Assembly (NCBI RefSeq): GCF_003688555.1
Contig: NZ_REFR01000013.1
Location: 186,001-250,000, forward strand
Length of the DNA stretch: 64,000 nucleotides
Reading direction: 5' to 3'
Source: Eilatimonas milleporae
GTDB taxonomy: Bacteria > Pseudomonadota > Alphaproteobacteria > Sphingomonadales > Kordiimonadaceae
Notes under the pieces: generated by a model
The model's database searches: none
What the model saw: the letters and a program-made list of their open reading frames with translations, nothing else
Told to the model about the DNA's origin: nothing
Translations under genes and position numbers: made by a program
In this document: positions 31,885-40,574 of the stretch, piece after piece
How positions within the stretch are numbered: the first letter of the stretch is position 1
Layout: every line of letters begins with the position of its first letter

Positions 31885-32579
31885 GTCTCTCCTTCAAATG
31901 CGATATGCGTGTAGGCGTCCAGCCCGGCATGCACCAATCCCTCGAAACGCTCCGTCGCCCGGGTCCCGTCATAACGGGCCCAACGGTCCAGAATGTCCCA
32001 TTTCAGCACATAGATAACGACGGCCTCAAAATCGAAGATATGAAACCCGCCGTGGCGGTCCAGATCGCGGTAAGCCTGTTCCAGCAGCAGCCGTTCAAGC
32101 GGCAGGGCATTGTCCCGCCCGATCAGCTTGGCCGCCTGGGGCAACCACGGATATACGGTCTCCAGCCCGAAGGCCGGGCGGGTCCAGGCACGGCGGATAC
32201 GGGTCAGCAGGGTGCCGAACCCCCACACAGCCCCTTTGCGCGGTGCCTCCTCGCCGCGCGCGCGCCGCCGCAGCGCCGCCACACAGGTCCGCATGTCGAG
32301 CCGGCTGCGGATAATGGACCGCAGTGTCGCGCTGTCCAGCCGGGCCAGCGCCGCCTCGCCGCGGGCGATCACATCGCCGTCGGTGGCCGCGATGGGCAAC
32401 CGGCTCCAGCTTAACGCATCCTCGATCATCGCCAGCATCGCGGTATGCTCGGGCGTCAGCACCTTAAGACGGCGGTCCAGCCGCAACCGCGACAGGGGCG
32501 GCCGTTTCGCCACGAACAGCGGCCCCGGGCGCGGCAGGCCCGACAGCAGCATGACATAGGCATCGGGATCGGATGTCAT
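31881..32579 (-). CDS. DUF2764 protein, V/A-ATPase subunit C-like
   Basis: 232 residues beginning MTSDPDAYVMLLSGLPRPG. Largely helical and rich in Arg, as in the bacterial DUF2764 family found only inside V/A-ATPase operons (Chlamydia and Bacteroidetes), where it takes the place of subunit C (central stalk attachment). The family pattern Y-x-M-x-L-x-S-G-L-P at the N-terminus and the C-terminal VLKWDILDRWARYD are present. It lies between E and A. The 39-base gap to E is the only notable spacer in this operon. Naming as C is by position and family, not by motif. Confidence 0.75.
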   Translation of the reverse strand: MTSDPDAYVMLLSGLPRPGPLFVAKRPPLSRLRLDRRLKVLTPEHTAMLAMIEDALSWSRLPIAATDGDVIARGEAALARLDSATLRSIIRSRLDMRTCVAALRRRARGEEAPRKGAVWGFGTLLTRIRRAWTRPAFGLETVYPWLPQAAKLIGRDNALPLERLLLEQAYRDLDRHGGFHIFDFEAVVIYVLKWDILDRWARYDGTRATERFEGLVHAGLDAYTHIAFEGET

Positions 32580-32618
32580 GGTCCTTGGCCCTCTTTGACC
32601 TTGCTTAACAGTTTGACC

Positions 32619-33314
32619 CTATTTGACGATGCCTTCGAGAATGGCGCGAAAGCGCGGCTGTAGATGATCCAGCAGCAGGCCGGCTATGGCGGTGTCCGTC
32701 AGGTCGATTTCAATGGTATTGTCGGCAAGCTGAACGCTGAGACCCGCCTCCGTCTCCGGCGAGACGGAAAAGGTCACGCCCTCGCGCAGCATGTCCCGCG
32801 TCAGCTCCAGCGTCAGGCCGGCAATCGGGCCTTCGGCCAACTGGTCCGGATTGTTGCGCAGATCGGCCAGACCGACGACTTTCTCCGGCAGTACCAGTCT
32901 CACCGCGTCCTCGCCGTCCAGACCGGTGTCCCGCCGCACGCGGCCCACCAGCTCCAGGATCATCCGGGTCAGCACATCCTTGTCCTGAAGCCGTGTTTCC
33001 ACAAGACGCGCCAGATCGGTGCTGAACTGGCCGACCAGATGGGCCTTCATGTCCAGAACCGTGTCCCGCATGGCGGTCTTCAGCGCCTCCTCGCCCGCCA
33101 GCCGGTAGGATTGCGCGTCCTTGCGTGCCTTGGACCGCATGCTCTCCGCATCCGCCTCGGCCTTGTCGAGGATCTGCCGGGCCTCGGCCCGCGCGCCTGC
33201 GACCAGCCGCTCGGCCTCGGCACGGCCGGCGGACACACCCTCGTCCCGCAATTTGGCGATCAGGGCATCGACACCGCTGGAGACGGGAACGGTCGGGCCT
33301 GTATCCTCTGCCAT
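32619..33314 (-). CDS. atpE: V/A-type ATPase subunit E (peripheral stalk)
   Basis: 231 residues from ATG 33314 (a GTG at 33317 would add one). N-terminal coiled coil: AEAERLVAGARAEARQILDKAEADAESMRSKARKD, about residues 25-85, followed by a globular C-terminal domain (about 95-230) with LTLELTRDMLREGVTFSVSP and a helical end. The coiled coil is the standard stator structure. Starts on the last base of the K stop (TGATG). Confidence 0.85.
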   Translation of the reverse strand: MAEDTGPTVPVSSGVDALIAKLRDEGVSAGRAEAERLVAGARAEARQILDKAEADAESMRSKARKDAQSYRLAGEEALKTAMRDTVLDMKAHLVGQFSTDLARLVETRLQDKDVLTRMILELVGRVRRDTGLDGEDAVRLVLPEKVVGLADLRNNPDQLAEGPIAGLTLELTRDMLREGVTFSVSPETEAGLSVQLADNTIEIDLTDTAIAGLLLDHLQPRFRAILEGIVK

Positions 33315-33766
33315 CACGCGCCTCCGGCGATGCCGGCGCTGACCACCAGCGCGAAGACAAAGGCGAACACGCCGAAACCCTCGACAATGGCCGCGGGCGC
33401 CAGCGACAAGCCGAAGATTTCAGGTTTTTCCTTCGAGGCATTGATCGCCGACGCACAGGCCCGGCCCTGCTGCACCCCGCAGTAAAGAAACGCCACGCCC
33501 GCCAGCACGCCGACGCTGAACAGCCCGGCGGCGTTTTCGGGCGTCACCGGTCGGTTCAGCGTGAACATGACGACAATGCCGTAAATCACGAATGTGGAGG
33601 GAAACGCCGATATGCCGATATAGCGGCCATACCCGCTTTCCGTATCCAGAAGGGCGCCGATGCCCGCCTGGCCCGCGATAGTACAGCCGATGGCACTGGC
33701 AATGGCGCCAAGGGCCATGGGGGCATAGATTCCCGCCCAACCAAGGGCGATCATAATCTCGGTCAT
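33314..33766 (-). CDS. atpK: V/A-type ATPase proteolipid subunit K (double-hairpin c-ring subunit)
   Basis: 150 residues, four membrane helices (about 5-32, 48-70, 80-108, 117-148), i.e. a fused double hairpin as in NtpK. The ion-binding Glu is E129 in AAIVEGFG on helix 4. By eye alignment with Enterococcus NtpK, T58 matches T64, Q100 matches Q110 and E129 matches E139, while Q65 of the Na+ site is replaced by F59. With one Na+ ligand missing the ring may use H+; this is inferred and needs a structure-based alignment. The hairpins lie between the I and E genes with four-base and one-base overlaps. Confidence 0.92.
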   Translation of the reverse strand: MTEIMIALGWAGIYAPMALGAIASAIGCTIAGQAGIGALLDTESGYGRYIGISAFPSTFVIYGIVVMFTLNRPVTPENAAGLFSVGVLAGVAFLYCGVQQGRACASAINASKEKPEIFGLSLAPAAIVEGFGVFAFVFALVVSAGIAGGA

Positions 33767-35559
33767 AATTCAGGCTCCTTTCGGGCAAACTTGCGAAAGG
33801 CCTTTCCTTCCTCCGGAAGGCCCCATTTGTAAAATTCAATGAAATTCAGTCTCAGCCCATGCACCACGCCGCTGACGATCGACAGACCCAGGTTCAGCAG
33901 GTGACCGGCCGCCAGGATCAGGAACGCCGCCAGAACCCCCACACCGGGCAGCGATTCATGGACGCCCTTCGCCAGATCGTTGAAGGTGATCGCCAGCGAT
34001 GCCCCGGCCAAGCCCAGCGCGAACAGGCGCATATAGCTCAGAACATCGCCGAACGCCCCCATCAGACCGGTCAGCGACATCAGGCCGTCCACCGCTCTGA
34101 GCACATAATCGAGCGGTTTTCTGACCACCCGCTCACTGCTGAAGAAAAACACCAGCAGCAATCCCGAAACGATCAGCCCCAGCCCGGCGGTATGACGCGC
34201 GCTGTCCGGCGCGGCCAGCCACAGCACCATCCCGCCCGCAAGAACACCGATCCAACCCAAACCGGCCAGGGCCACCGGCCGCCGCCGGTTGGCATAGGCA
34301 TTCATGGCGTTGGCGATCCCGATATGCAGCACCCCGCAGACGATCGACACCCGCATCATGGTATCGAAATCATCGATCCGCAGGACGCTCAACCGGTCCA
34401 GGACCGAGCCCTCCGGCGGGCCCACGCCGAAATAACTGCCGATCAGCACGCCGTACAGGACCGAGCACCCCGCCATCATCAGGCCGAGCAGACGGTACGC
34501 CCCGCCCTTCGCCCCCCGGCCCAAACGGCGCCAGAACATCAGCAGACCGGCCAGCAGCACCAGACCATAGCCGCCATCGGCCAGGATCATGGCGAAAAAA
34601 ATCGAGAAGGACGGGATCAGCAGCCGTGTCGGGTCCCAGCCTCGATAACCCGGCACCTGATAGAACATCGCCAGATCCACACCCGCCTGCATGTCATCCG
34701 GCTGGTCCAGAAGGGTCGGCGGGGTTTCCTGCGCGCCGGGGTCCTCGATCAGGCAGGCCAGCTGCATCTTCTCCGCATAGGCCCGCACATCGTCCACCGA
34801 ACCCTCCGGCACCCATCCCTGCAACGTCACCAGGGCGTCACTGTCATAGGTCTGCTGTTCGGCACTGGCGAGCGAGGCGTGATTTTCCGCCTCCGCCAGA
34901 TTGGCACTGAGAAGGTGGATATACCGCGTCAGCGCCTGACGCTGCGCCCGCAGGTCCTCGATTTCGATCTCGACTTCTTCCAGCTGGCGGCACAGTTCAC
35001 TCAGCGGCAGGGCGCCCGTGTGGGTGCGCGGCACCGGCAAAACGTCATCGGGCGGTTCCATCTCGGACACCAGCACCACATAGGCAGCGCGGTGGCTTTT
35101 GCCGACAATCTGCCACGGATAGTCGACCGTCTTCAGCGCCGCCAGTTTGCGCAGGGGCAGGATGTAAAACCACAGGCGGTACCCGGCCAGCGTCTGGCGC
35201 GGCGGAAACAGGATATCGCCCCACGGTTCAATGGCCGCGATGCGGTGCTTCAGGAAATCGCGTCGGTCCGAGGCATCGCGCAGCGCCTGCCGCAACGCCG
35301 CCACCTCGGCGACAAAACGGTCGACGTCGAAATCGGGCGCCCGCATCACCTGACGGCGCTTGTCCGGCACCGCCGCCAGAAACCGCAGGGCCTTGTAGGC
35401 GGCATCCGCGTGCGGGGAGACCACCTTTTCAATCTCGACCGGTGTAATCCTGAGCGGCAGCAGATGCATGCAGCCCAGGGCCTGAAGCCCTTCCAGAATC
35501 GCCTTCTTTTCCGGAAAATGGCCGCACAGCGTCACCTTCTTCAGCGGAACGATCGTCAT
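33763..35559 (-). CDS. atpI: V/A-type ATPase subunit I (membrane stator, subunit a-like)
   Basis: 598 residues, a little shorter than most I subunits (about 640-670). Residues 1-300 form the cytoplasmic arm with helices; then seven or eight membrane segments (about 325-590), including FFAMILADGGYGLVLLAG and the essential-type region LSYMRLFALGLAGASLAITFND where the Arg in SYMRLFAL faces the ring. It couples ion flow through the K ring to rotation. Overlaps D and K by four bases each. Confidence 0.93.
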   Translation of the reverse strand: MTIVPLKKVTLCGHFPEKKAILEGLQALGCMHLLPLRITPVEIEKVVSPHADAAYKALRFLAAVPDKRRQVMRAPDFDVDRFVAEVAALRQALRDASDRRDFLKHRIAAIEPWGDILFPPRQTLAGYRLWFYILPLRKLAALKTVDYPWQIVGKSHRAAYVVLVSEMEPPDDVLPVPRTHTGALPLSELCRQLEEVEIEIEDLRAQRQALTRYIHLLSANLAEAENHASLASAEQQTYDSDALVTLQGWVPEGSVDDVRAYAEKMQLACLIEDPGAQETPPTLLDQPDDMQAGVDLAMFYQVPGYRGWDPTRLLIPSFSIFFAMILADGGYGLVLLAGLLMFWRRLGRGAKGGAYRLLGLMMAGCSVLYGVLIGSYFGVGPPEGSVLDRLSVLRIDDFDTMMRVSIVCGVLHIGIANAMNAYANRRRPVALAGLGWIGVLAGGMVLWLAAPDSARHTAGLGLIVSGLLLVFFFSSERVVRKPLDYVLRAVDGLMSLTGLMGAFGDVLSYMRLFALGLAGASLAITFNDLAKGVHESLPGVGVLAAFLILAAGHLLNLGLSIVSGVVHGLRLNFIEFYKWGLPEEGKAFRKFARKEPEL

Positions 35560-36158
35560 GCCCGCGCCTCCGCATGCTTGCGTTTGGCCAGTTTGGACCG
35601 CACCACCGCCGCCATATCCTGTTCCGACAGGTAAATCCGGATGCGGCGGATATTGTCCTCCGCCCTCGGGATCAGCACTTTTTCAAACAGGTTGACCCGC
35701 TGGGTGATGGTCTTGACCGCCTGCGACAACAGATCGACGCGCCGGGCTTCCACCTGCGCGCGGACCTTCAGGCGGACCACCCGCTCCAGGGCCGTCGCCA
35801 CATCGTCAACCCAGTGCGGCTGCGCCATCAGCGCGTAGGCGCGGACCGCCACCTCCACCCGTTCCAGTGTCGGCAGGGTCGTGCCCACCAGATTTTCCTC
35901 GCCCAGGACCACATGTTCCACCCGCACAAGGCCGCTCAGGTCGACCCGGTCATTGGCCAGCATGGGCAACGTTGCGCCGACCGACCGGGTCACCGCCTCC
36001 ACCTCGGCTTGCGTTGAGGCCAGCGCCCGCCGCGCCGCCGCGCTCAGCGCCATCAGCTGCTGGCGCTTCAGGTCCAGCGACGGCAGAAACCGCCGGTAAA
36101 TGTCCAGATTTTTCGCCTCCCGCGCCAGGGAGGACTTGTTAAGCTGCAACCTCGCCAT
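35556..36158 (-). CDS. atpD: V/A-type ATPase subunit D (central shaft)
   Basis: 200 residues, normal length. N-terminal helix ARLQLNKSSLAREAKNLDIYRRFLPSLDLKRQQLMA and C-terminal helix VKTITQRVNLFEKVLIPRAEDNIRRIRIYLSEQDMA, the two long antiparallel coiled-coil arms of the shaft. It overlaps B by 20 bases at its start and I by four bases at its end. Confidence 0.95.
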   Translation of the reverse strand: MARLQLNKSSLAREAKNLDIYRRFLPSLDLKRQQLMALSAAARRALASTQAEVEAVTRSVGATLPMLANDRVDLSGLVRVEHVVLGEENLVGTTLPTLERVEVAVRAYALMAQPHWVDDVATALERVVRLKVRAQVEARRVDLLSQAVKTITQRVNLFEKVLIPRAEDNIRRIRIYLSEQDMAAVVRSKLAKRKHAEARA

Positions 36159-37578
36159 CGGCGCCCTCCCCGGCTGTCACGGGGTCGGCCGCGCCCTTCG
36201 ACCCGGGACTGACATCGGACTGCGCATCCCGGGTCGGCATCAGATCCTTGGGGAAATATTTGTCGATCAGGTCCTGCTTCATCAACAGCTGATCGGGTCG
36301 GAAACACTCCGCCAGGGTCCGCCATCCCAGGTCCAGCGCCTGTTCCAGCCCCATCGAGACATTGATGTCCATGAACCGTTCCATGAACAGATCGCCGAAG
36401 CGGATCAGTTGTTCGTCAAACTCCGACAGGTCGAAGGCCATCGCCTGCTTCTGCTTGGCGTCGCGCGCGCCGGAATAAAAGCGCACCATGGTGTTCATGA
36501 TCTGGCCGTGATCCTCGCGCGTGACCTTGCCGATGACATTCTGTTTCAGCCGCGACAGGGACCCGAAGGGGTCGATCACGCCGCTGTGCAGGTAAAACTG
36601 CCCTTCCGTGATATAGCCGGTGTTGTCGGGCACCGGATGGGTGACGTCATCGCCGGGCATGGTGGTCACGCTCAAAATGGTGACGGACCCGCCCTTCTCG
36701 AAATCGCATGCCTTTTCATAACGACGGGCCAATTGGGAATACAGGTCGCCCATATAGCCCCGGTTGGACGGCACCCGTTCCATCGAGATACCGATTTCCT
36801 TCAGTGCGTCGGCATAGGCCGTCATGTCCGTCAGCAGCACCAGCACACGCTTGCCCTCGTCCACGGCAAAGCGCTCCGCCACGGCCAGCGCCATATCCGG
36901 CACCAGAAGCCGCTCGACGATGGGATCGGACGCCTGATTGATGAACATCACCGTGCGCGAAAACACGCCGGCATCCTCGAACGCCTTCCGGAACACGTGA
37001 TAATCGTCGAAAATCAGCCCCAGGCCGCCAAAGATGACGATATCGGCATCCGCCTGCACACCGATGCGCGCCAGAAACCGGTTATACGGCTCGCCCGAGA
37101 CGGAAAAAATCGGGATTTTCTGACTTTCCACCAGGCTGTTGAACACGTCGATCATCGGCACATCGGTGCGGATCATCCGCTTCGGTACAATCCGTTCGCA
37201 CGGATTGACCGACGCGCCGGCAATATCGATGTCCGGTTCCATCGACAGGCCGGGACCGCCGTCAATGGGCGTGCCGGTGCCGTCAAACACGCGCCCCATG
37301 ATATTGGGGGAATATTTGACCTGCATGGGATGGCCGAGAAAGGTCACCGTCGCATCGGTGGAGACCCCCTTCGTCCCGGTATAAATCTGTAGGGAAACGA
37401 TGGTGCGGTTGATATTGATCACCTGCGCCAGCGATGTCTCGCCGTCCGCATGCTCCAGCACGGCCAGATCGCCCAGACTGACGACAGGGGCGTCGTCATC
37501 GGCCGGCGGCACCGCCACCTTCAGAATATCGCCGACAATCTCCGTAATATTCGAGTAGCGCACCAAGCTGAGAACCAT
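36139..37578 (-). CDS. atpB: V/A-type ATPase subunit B (non-catalytic head)
   Basis: 479 residues. The P-loop is degenerate (SVSGEPYNRFLARIG replaces the usual SGLPHN), as in non-catalytic B. Other family marks: FGGLGLIFDDYHVF, LTDMTAYADALKEIG, SVTTMPGDDVTHPVPDNTGYITEGQFYL and FMERFMDINVSMGLEQALDLGW. The last 25 residues are acidic and loose. First gene of the operon; promoter lies in the gap 37579-38069. Confidence 0.96.
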   Translation of the reverse strand: MVLSLVRYSNITEIVGDILKVAVPPADDDAPVVSLGDLAVLEHADGETSLAQVININRTIVSLQIYTGTKGVSTDATVTFLGHPMQVKYSPNIMGRVFDGTGTPIDGGPGLSMEPDIDIAGASVNPCERIVPKRMIRTDVPMIDVFNSLVESQKIPIFSVSGEPYNRFLARIGVQADADIVIFGGLGLIFDDYHVFRKAFEDAGVFSRTVMFINQASDPIVERLLVPDMALAVAERFAVDEGKRVLVLLTDMTAYADALKEIGISMERVPSNRGYMGDLYSQLARRYEKACDFEKGGSVTILSVTTMPGDDVTHPVPDNTGYITEGQFYLHSGVIDPFGSLSRLKQNVIGKVTREDHGQIMNTMVRFYSGARDAKQKQAMAFDLSEFDEQLIRFGDLFMERFMDINVSMGLEQALDLGWRTLAECFRPDQLLMKQDLIDKYFPKDLMPTRDAQSDVSPGSKGAADPVTAGEGADGEVAA

Positions 37579-38069
37579 CGTTCTCTCCTCAAAAACCGTT
37601 CAGGGTCGGACCGTATCCGTCAAAAGCGGATCGTTATGTGACAGCCTTCTGAAAAACAGGCGGAATTTTCCGGCACCGGAACACGCTGGAAGGGCTCTTG
37701 CGCATAAAACATCCGCAAGGGACCGCCCCCTGTTCCGCCCGGATCAAGGCTCATGGGCTTTACGGCACTGTCTGCTTCCCCGAAATCAATCCTCGATATA
37801 TCCACAAAATCATAACTGCGGGGCCCGGGCGGCCCGGTCGCATCGCACAATGACGACCGCGATAAGCCCAAGCGAATCCTGAGACGCATTCTCAGGCGAA
37901 TCTCCGCGACACAGTCTTACGACCGGCCCGGCACCGCATTCATTGATTTATCTCTATTCTTTTCAAAATCATGCCGCCCTGCTGATGGAAACGGCCGGAA
38001 CAGTGGCGTCACACGGCGCGGACACCGCGAAAAACAAGCAGGCTATCCGCCGGCACGGCAGGTCGCGGA
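37579..38069. other. Intergenic region before the V/A-ATPase operon
   Basis: About 490 bases between two minus-strand genes. Bases 37878-37896 hold a perfect CCTGAGA/TCTCAGG hairpin with 5-base loop, flanked by direct copies of GCGAATC. It could be a terminator of the Lrp gene or an operator. A minus-strand frame at 37620-37889 has no ribosome site and is likely a shadow. I cannot fix a promoter. Confidence 0.45.
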
Positions 38070-38543
38070 TTATCCCGCACCGTCCCCCGGCTGACCGGCC
38101 GCGGCCGAAAGCGGTGCGTCCGTCTTGATGGCCCGCATGGCAACGGATGTGGCAAACCGCTGGACGCCCGGCAGATGCGGCAGGTCACGCCGCAACAGCG
38201 TATCAAGCGCACCGATGCTCTGCGCCGCCACGTGCAACAGATAATCGGCATCGCCCGTTGTCGCGTGACAGGCCAGAATCGATGGATGGGCCAGAACCCC
38301 CCGTTCAAAGTCCGCCGATTTGCCGAAATCCACCGTGACATGAACGAACGCCTGAACCCCGAGGCCGATCCGGGCCGGGTCGACAAGGGCCTTGTAACCG
38401 GTGATGACACCGGTCTCCTCCATATCCCGGACCCGGTTCCAGCAGGGCGTTTTGCTCAATCCGGCACGGCCGGCCAACTCGGCAAAAGACATGCGTCCGT
38501 CCGCCTCCAGGGCGGCGACAATTCTCTTGTTAACGGCATCCAT
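38070..38543 (-). CDS. Lrp/AsnC-family regulator, possibly of kynurenine genes
   Basis: 157 residues. HTH at the N-terminus: MDAVNKRIVAALEADGRMSFAELAGRAGLSKTPCWNRVRDMEETGVI, followed by a RAM ligand domain (about 63-140) with VHVTVDFGK and CHATTGDADYLLHV, the usual effector region. The final residues are unstructured. It is divergent from the tryptophan dioxygenase gene with 131 bases between, the arrangement of KynR in Pseudomonas, which senses kynurenine. The effector here is inferred. Confidence 0.88.
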   Translation of the reverse strand: MDAVNKRIVAALEADGRMSFAELAGRAGLSKTPCWNRVRDMEETGVITGYKALVDPARIGLGVQAFVHVTVDFGKSADFERGVLAHPSILACHATTGDADYLLHVAAQSIGALDTLLRRDLPHLPGVQRFATSVAMRAIKTDAPLSAAAGQPGDGAG

Positions 38544-38614
38544 CCTTTATCATTCCTATACTTATGAAATTTCAGGACAATATTCCTTTATATAGCCCGA
38601 AAATAGGCAATAAA

Positions 38615-38625
38615 GAACAATGTTC
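38615..38625. promoter_or_regulatory. Inverted repeat in the Lrp/kynA intergenic region
   Basis: GAACA-A-TGTTC, 50 bases upstream of the dioxygenase start and 72 bases from the regulator start. It may be a binding site of the Lrp protein. A second small palindrome TGTCC-GT-GGACA lies at 38643-38654. Confidence 0.35.
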
Positions 38626-38674
38626 GCAGAAAGAGAGGCTAATGTCCGTGGACATCTGTTGACGGAGCCGCTCC

Positions 38675-39427
38675 ATGGACAAAAAAGACTATCACGCCCT
38701 GATCGAGGCACCCGAAATGCTGGATTACGGCGTTTATCTGCAATGCGACCGCCTGCTGTCCTGCCAGAAACCCTTGGCGGAACTCAGCACCGCCGACGAA
38801 CTGCAATTTCAGATCGTCCACCAGGTGGAGGAATTGTGGATGAAGCTGATGGCCTTTACGCTGGCCGACGTCATCGCCTATCTGCGGGACGGCGAAACCC
38901 ACCGTGTTCTCACACTGATGGACCGGGTCCACCGTATCCAGCGTCTGATGATCCAGCAGTTGGACCTGCTGGAAACCATGTCCCCCCGCGATTATCAGGA
39001 CATCCGTCTGCAACTCGGAAATGGCAGCGGTCAGGAATCCCCCGGTTTCCGCACATTGCTGAAAATGCCGCAGGATATCTGGACGGCCTTCACCAAAACC
39101 TATCTGGAGGATCGCGGCCTGACCGTTGACGCCATTTATGACGGTGCCTACCAACACGATGCCAGCTATGCCGTGGCCGAGGCCCTGATCGAATTCGACG
39201 AACTGTTCCAGAAATTCCGCTGGCATCATGTGTTTCTGATCCAGCGCTCCATCGGGCTGGGCGCGAAATCCCTGAAGGGCCGCTCCGTCGACCTGTTGCA
39301 GGCCGGGGCCAAACACCGCTTTTTTCCGGCCCTCTGGGATATTCGCTGCGCCATGACCGACAGATGGGGCGGCGATCACGGTCTCGTCCGGGACTCCATC
39401 AGCGGTGGCAAGAAAGCGGCATCGTGA
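38675..39427 (+). CDS. Tryptophan 2,3-dioxygenase family protein (divergent active site)
   Basis: 250 residues, shorter than usual TDO (about 280). DELQFQIVHQVEELWMKLM is the family motif whose His (H49) equals the distal His55 of Xanthomonas TDO, and HRFFPALWDIR carries the likely proximal heme ligand H214. The GTGGSSG-type loop that usually lies just before it and contacts the amino group of tryptophan is replaced by KSLKGRSVDLL, so substrate handling may differ. The enzyme would oxidise tryptophan (or an analogue) to N-formylkynurenine. Ribosome site GGAG precedes ATG 38675. It overlaps the kynureninase gene. Confidence 0.8.
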   Translation: MDKKDYHALIEAPEMLDYGVYLQCDRLLSCQKPLAELSTADELQFQIVHQVEELWMKLMAFTLADVIAYLRDGETHRVLTLMDRVHRIQRLMIQQLDLLETMSPRDYQDIRLQLGNGSGQESPGFRTLLKMPQDIWTAFTKTYLEDRGLTVDAIYDGAYQHDASYAVAEALIEFDELFQKFRWHHVFLIQRSIGLGAKSLKGRSVDLLQAGAKHRFFPALWDIRCAMTDRWGGDHGLVRDSISGGKKAAS

Positions 39428-40551
39428 GCCCGGCCGATCAGTTTCATGTCCCGGACGGTATCTATCTGCTCAGCCATTCCGTGGGCTGCATGCCTTTGGC
39501 CGCTGCGCAAACACTCAACGAAACCTATCTGTCCGCATGGCGGGAAAAGGGCGGCGATGCGTGGCCGGCATGGCTCGGCCTGATCGATGATTTCTGCGGC
39601 GAAGCGGCCCGGCTTCTTGGCGGCCGGGCGGATGACTACTGCCCGCAGGCGAACCTGTCCTCCGCCCTTGTCAAATATCTGGGCACCCTGCCCGGGGACG
39701 GCACACGCAAAAAAGTGGTGATGCATGCGGACGCCTTTCCCTCCCTTGGATTTGCCGTACACGCCCTGTCCCCGGACGGTTTCGATCTGCATCTGATCGG
39801 CGCCGGACAGGATGCGGCCGACCCCGCCGTCTGGGAGGACGCGCTGGACGGTGACACGGTCGCGGCGGTCATCACCCATGTTCATTCGAACACGGGCGTT
39901 ATGGCACCGGTCAGGGACATCGCAGCCCTCTGCCGCGCCAGAGGTGTCGCCGCCATTGTCGATATCGCCCAGTCTGCGGGGATCGTACCGGTGGATGTGG
40001 CGTCATGGGATGCGGATGCCGTTCTCGGCTCCTGTGTGAAATGGCTTTGCGGCGGTCCCGGCGCCGGCTTCATGTGGGTCAGCCCGGATACCGTTTCCAC
40101 ACTCCGCCCCCGCGATGTGGGCTGGTTTTCCCACGAGGATCCTTTTGAATTCGATATCAAGGATTTCCGCTACGCCCCAGGGGCAAAGCGCTTCTGGGGC
40201 GGCACACCGTCCATTGCGCCCTTTGCCTGCGCGCTCGGCGCTCTGCGGGTCCTCAACACTATCGGCATCCCCCATATTCGTACCCATAACCGCGCACTTT
40301 CGGCACATGTGCTGGATGCCGTGGCGAACCGTCTGCCCCACGGGCCGGACCCGGACAAAACCGGCGGGACCCTGTGCCTGACCTTCGACCGCGACACGGC
40401 GGACAGGGCCGCCGACCGCCTCGGTGCACGCGGGTGCCGGTTCGACCGCAGGGGCGACACCCTGCGCCTGTCCTTTCACATCTATAACACGGAAGAAGAC
40501 GCCCTTCTGATCGGCGACACGCTCAGCCGGGCCGTCCGCCAGCCGGAATAA
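39424..40551 (+). CDS. Kynureninase-like PLP enzyme (class V aminotransferase fold)
   Basis: 375 residues from GTG 39424, which overlaps the dioxygenase stop by four bases (GTGA); a longer ATG start at 39364 would overlap 64 bases. PLP-Lys in VLGSCVKWLCGGPGAGFMWV near residue 205, Asp-Ile-Ala in AAIVDIAQSAGIVPVD, and the C-terminal FSHEDPFEFDIKDFRYAPGAKRFWGGTP are family marks. Shorter than typical kynureninase (about 415). Likely cleaves kynurenine to anthranilate and alanine. No kynurenine formamidase is seen next to it, so that step must be elsewhere or use another substrate. Confidence 0.82.
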   Translation: MSPADQFHVPDGIYLLSHSVGCMPLAAAQTLNETYLSAWREKGGDAWPAWLGLIDDFCGEAARLLGGRADDYCPQANLSSALVKYLGTLPGDGTRKKVVMHADAFPSLGFAVHALSPDGFDLHLIGAGQDAADPAVWEDALDGDTVAAVITHVHSNTGVMAPVRDIAALCRARGVAAIVDIAQSAGIVPVDVASWDADAVLGSCVKWLCGGPGAGFMWVSPDTVSTLRPRDVGWFSHEDPFEFDIKDFRYAPGAKRFWGGTPSIAPFACALGALRVLNTIGIPHIRTHNRALSAHVLDAVANRLPHGPDPDKTGGTLCLTFDRDTADRAADRLGARGCRFDRRGDTLRLSFHIYNTEEDALLIGDTLSRAVRQPE

Positions 40552-40574
40552 GGGGCCGGACGGACAGTTCTGCC

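Noticed and set aside
33859-35634. 591-codon plus-strand frame over the V/A-ATPase I subunit
   Set aside because: Exact shadow of the I gene; translation is His/Gln/Arg-rich with no domain.
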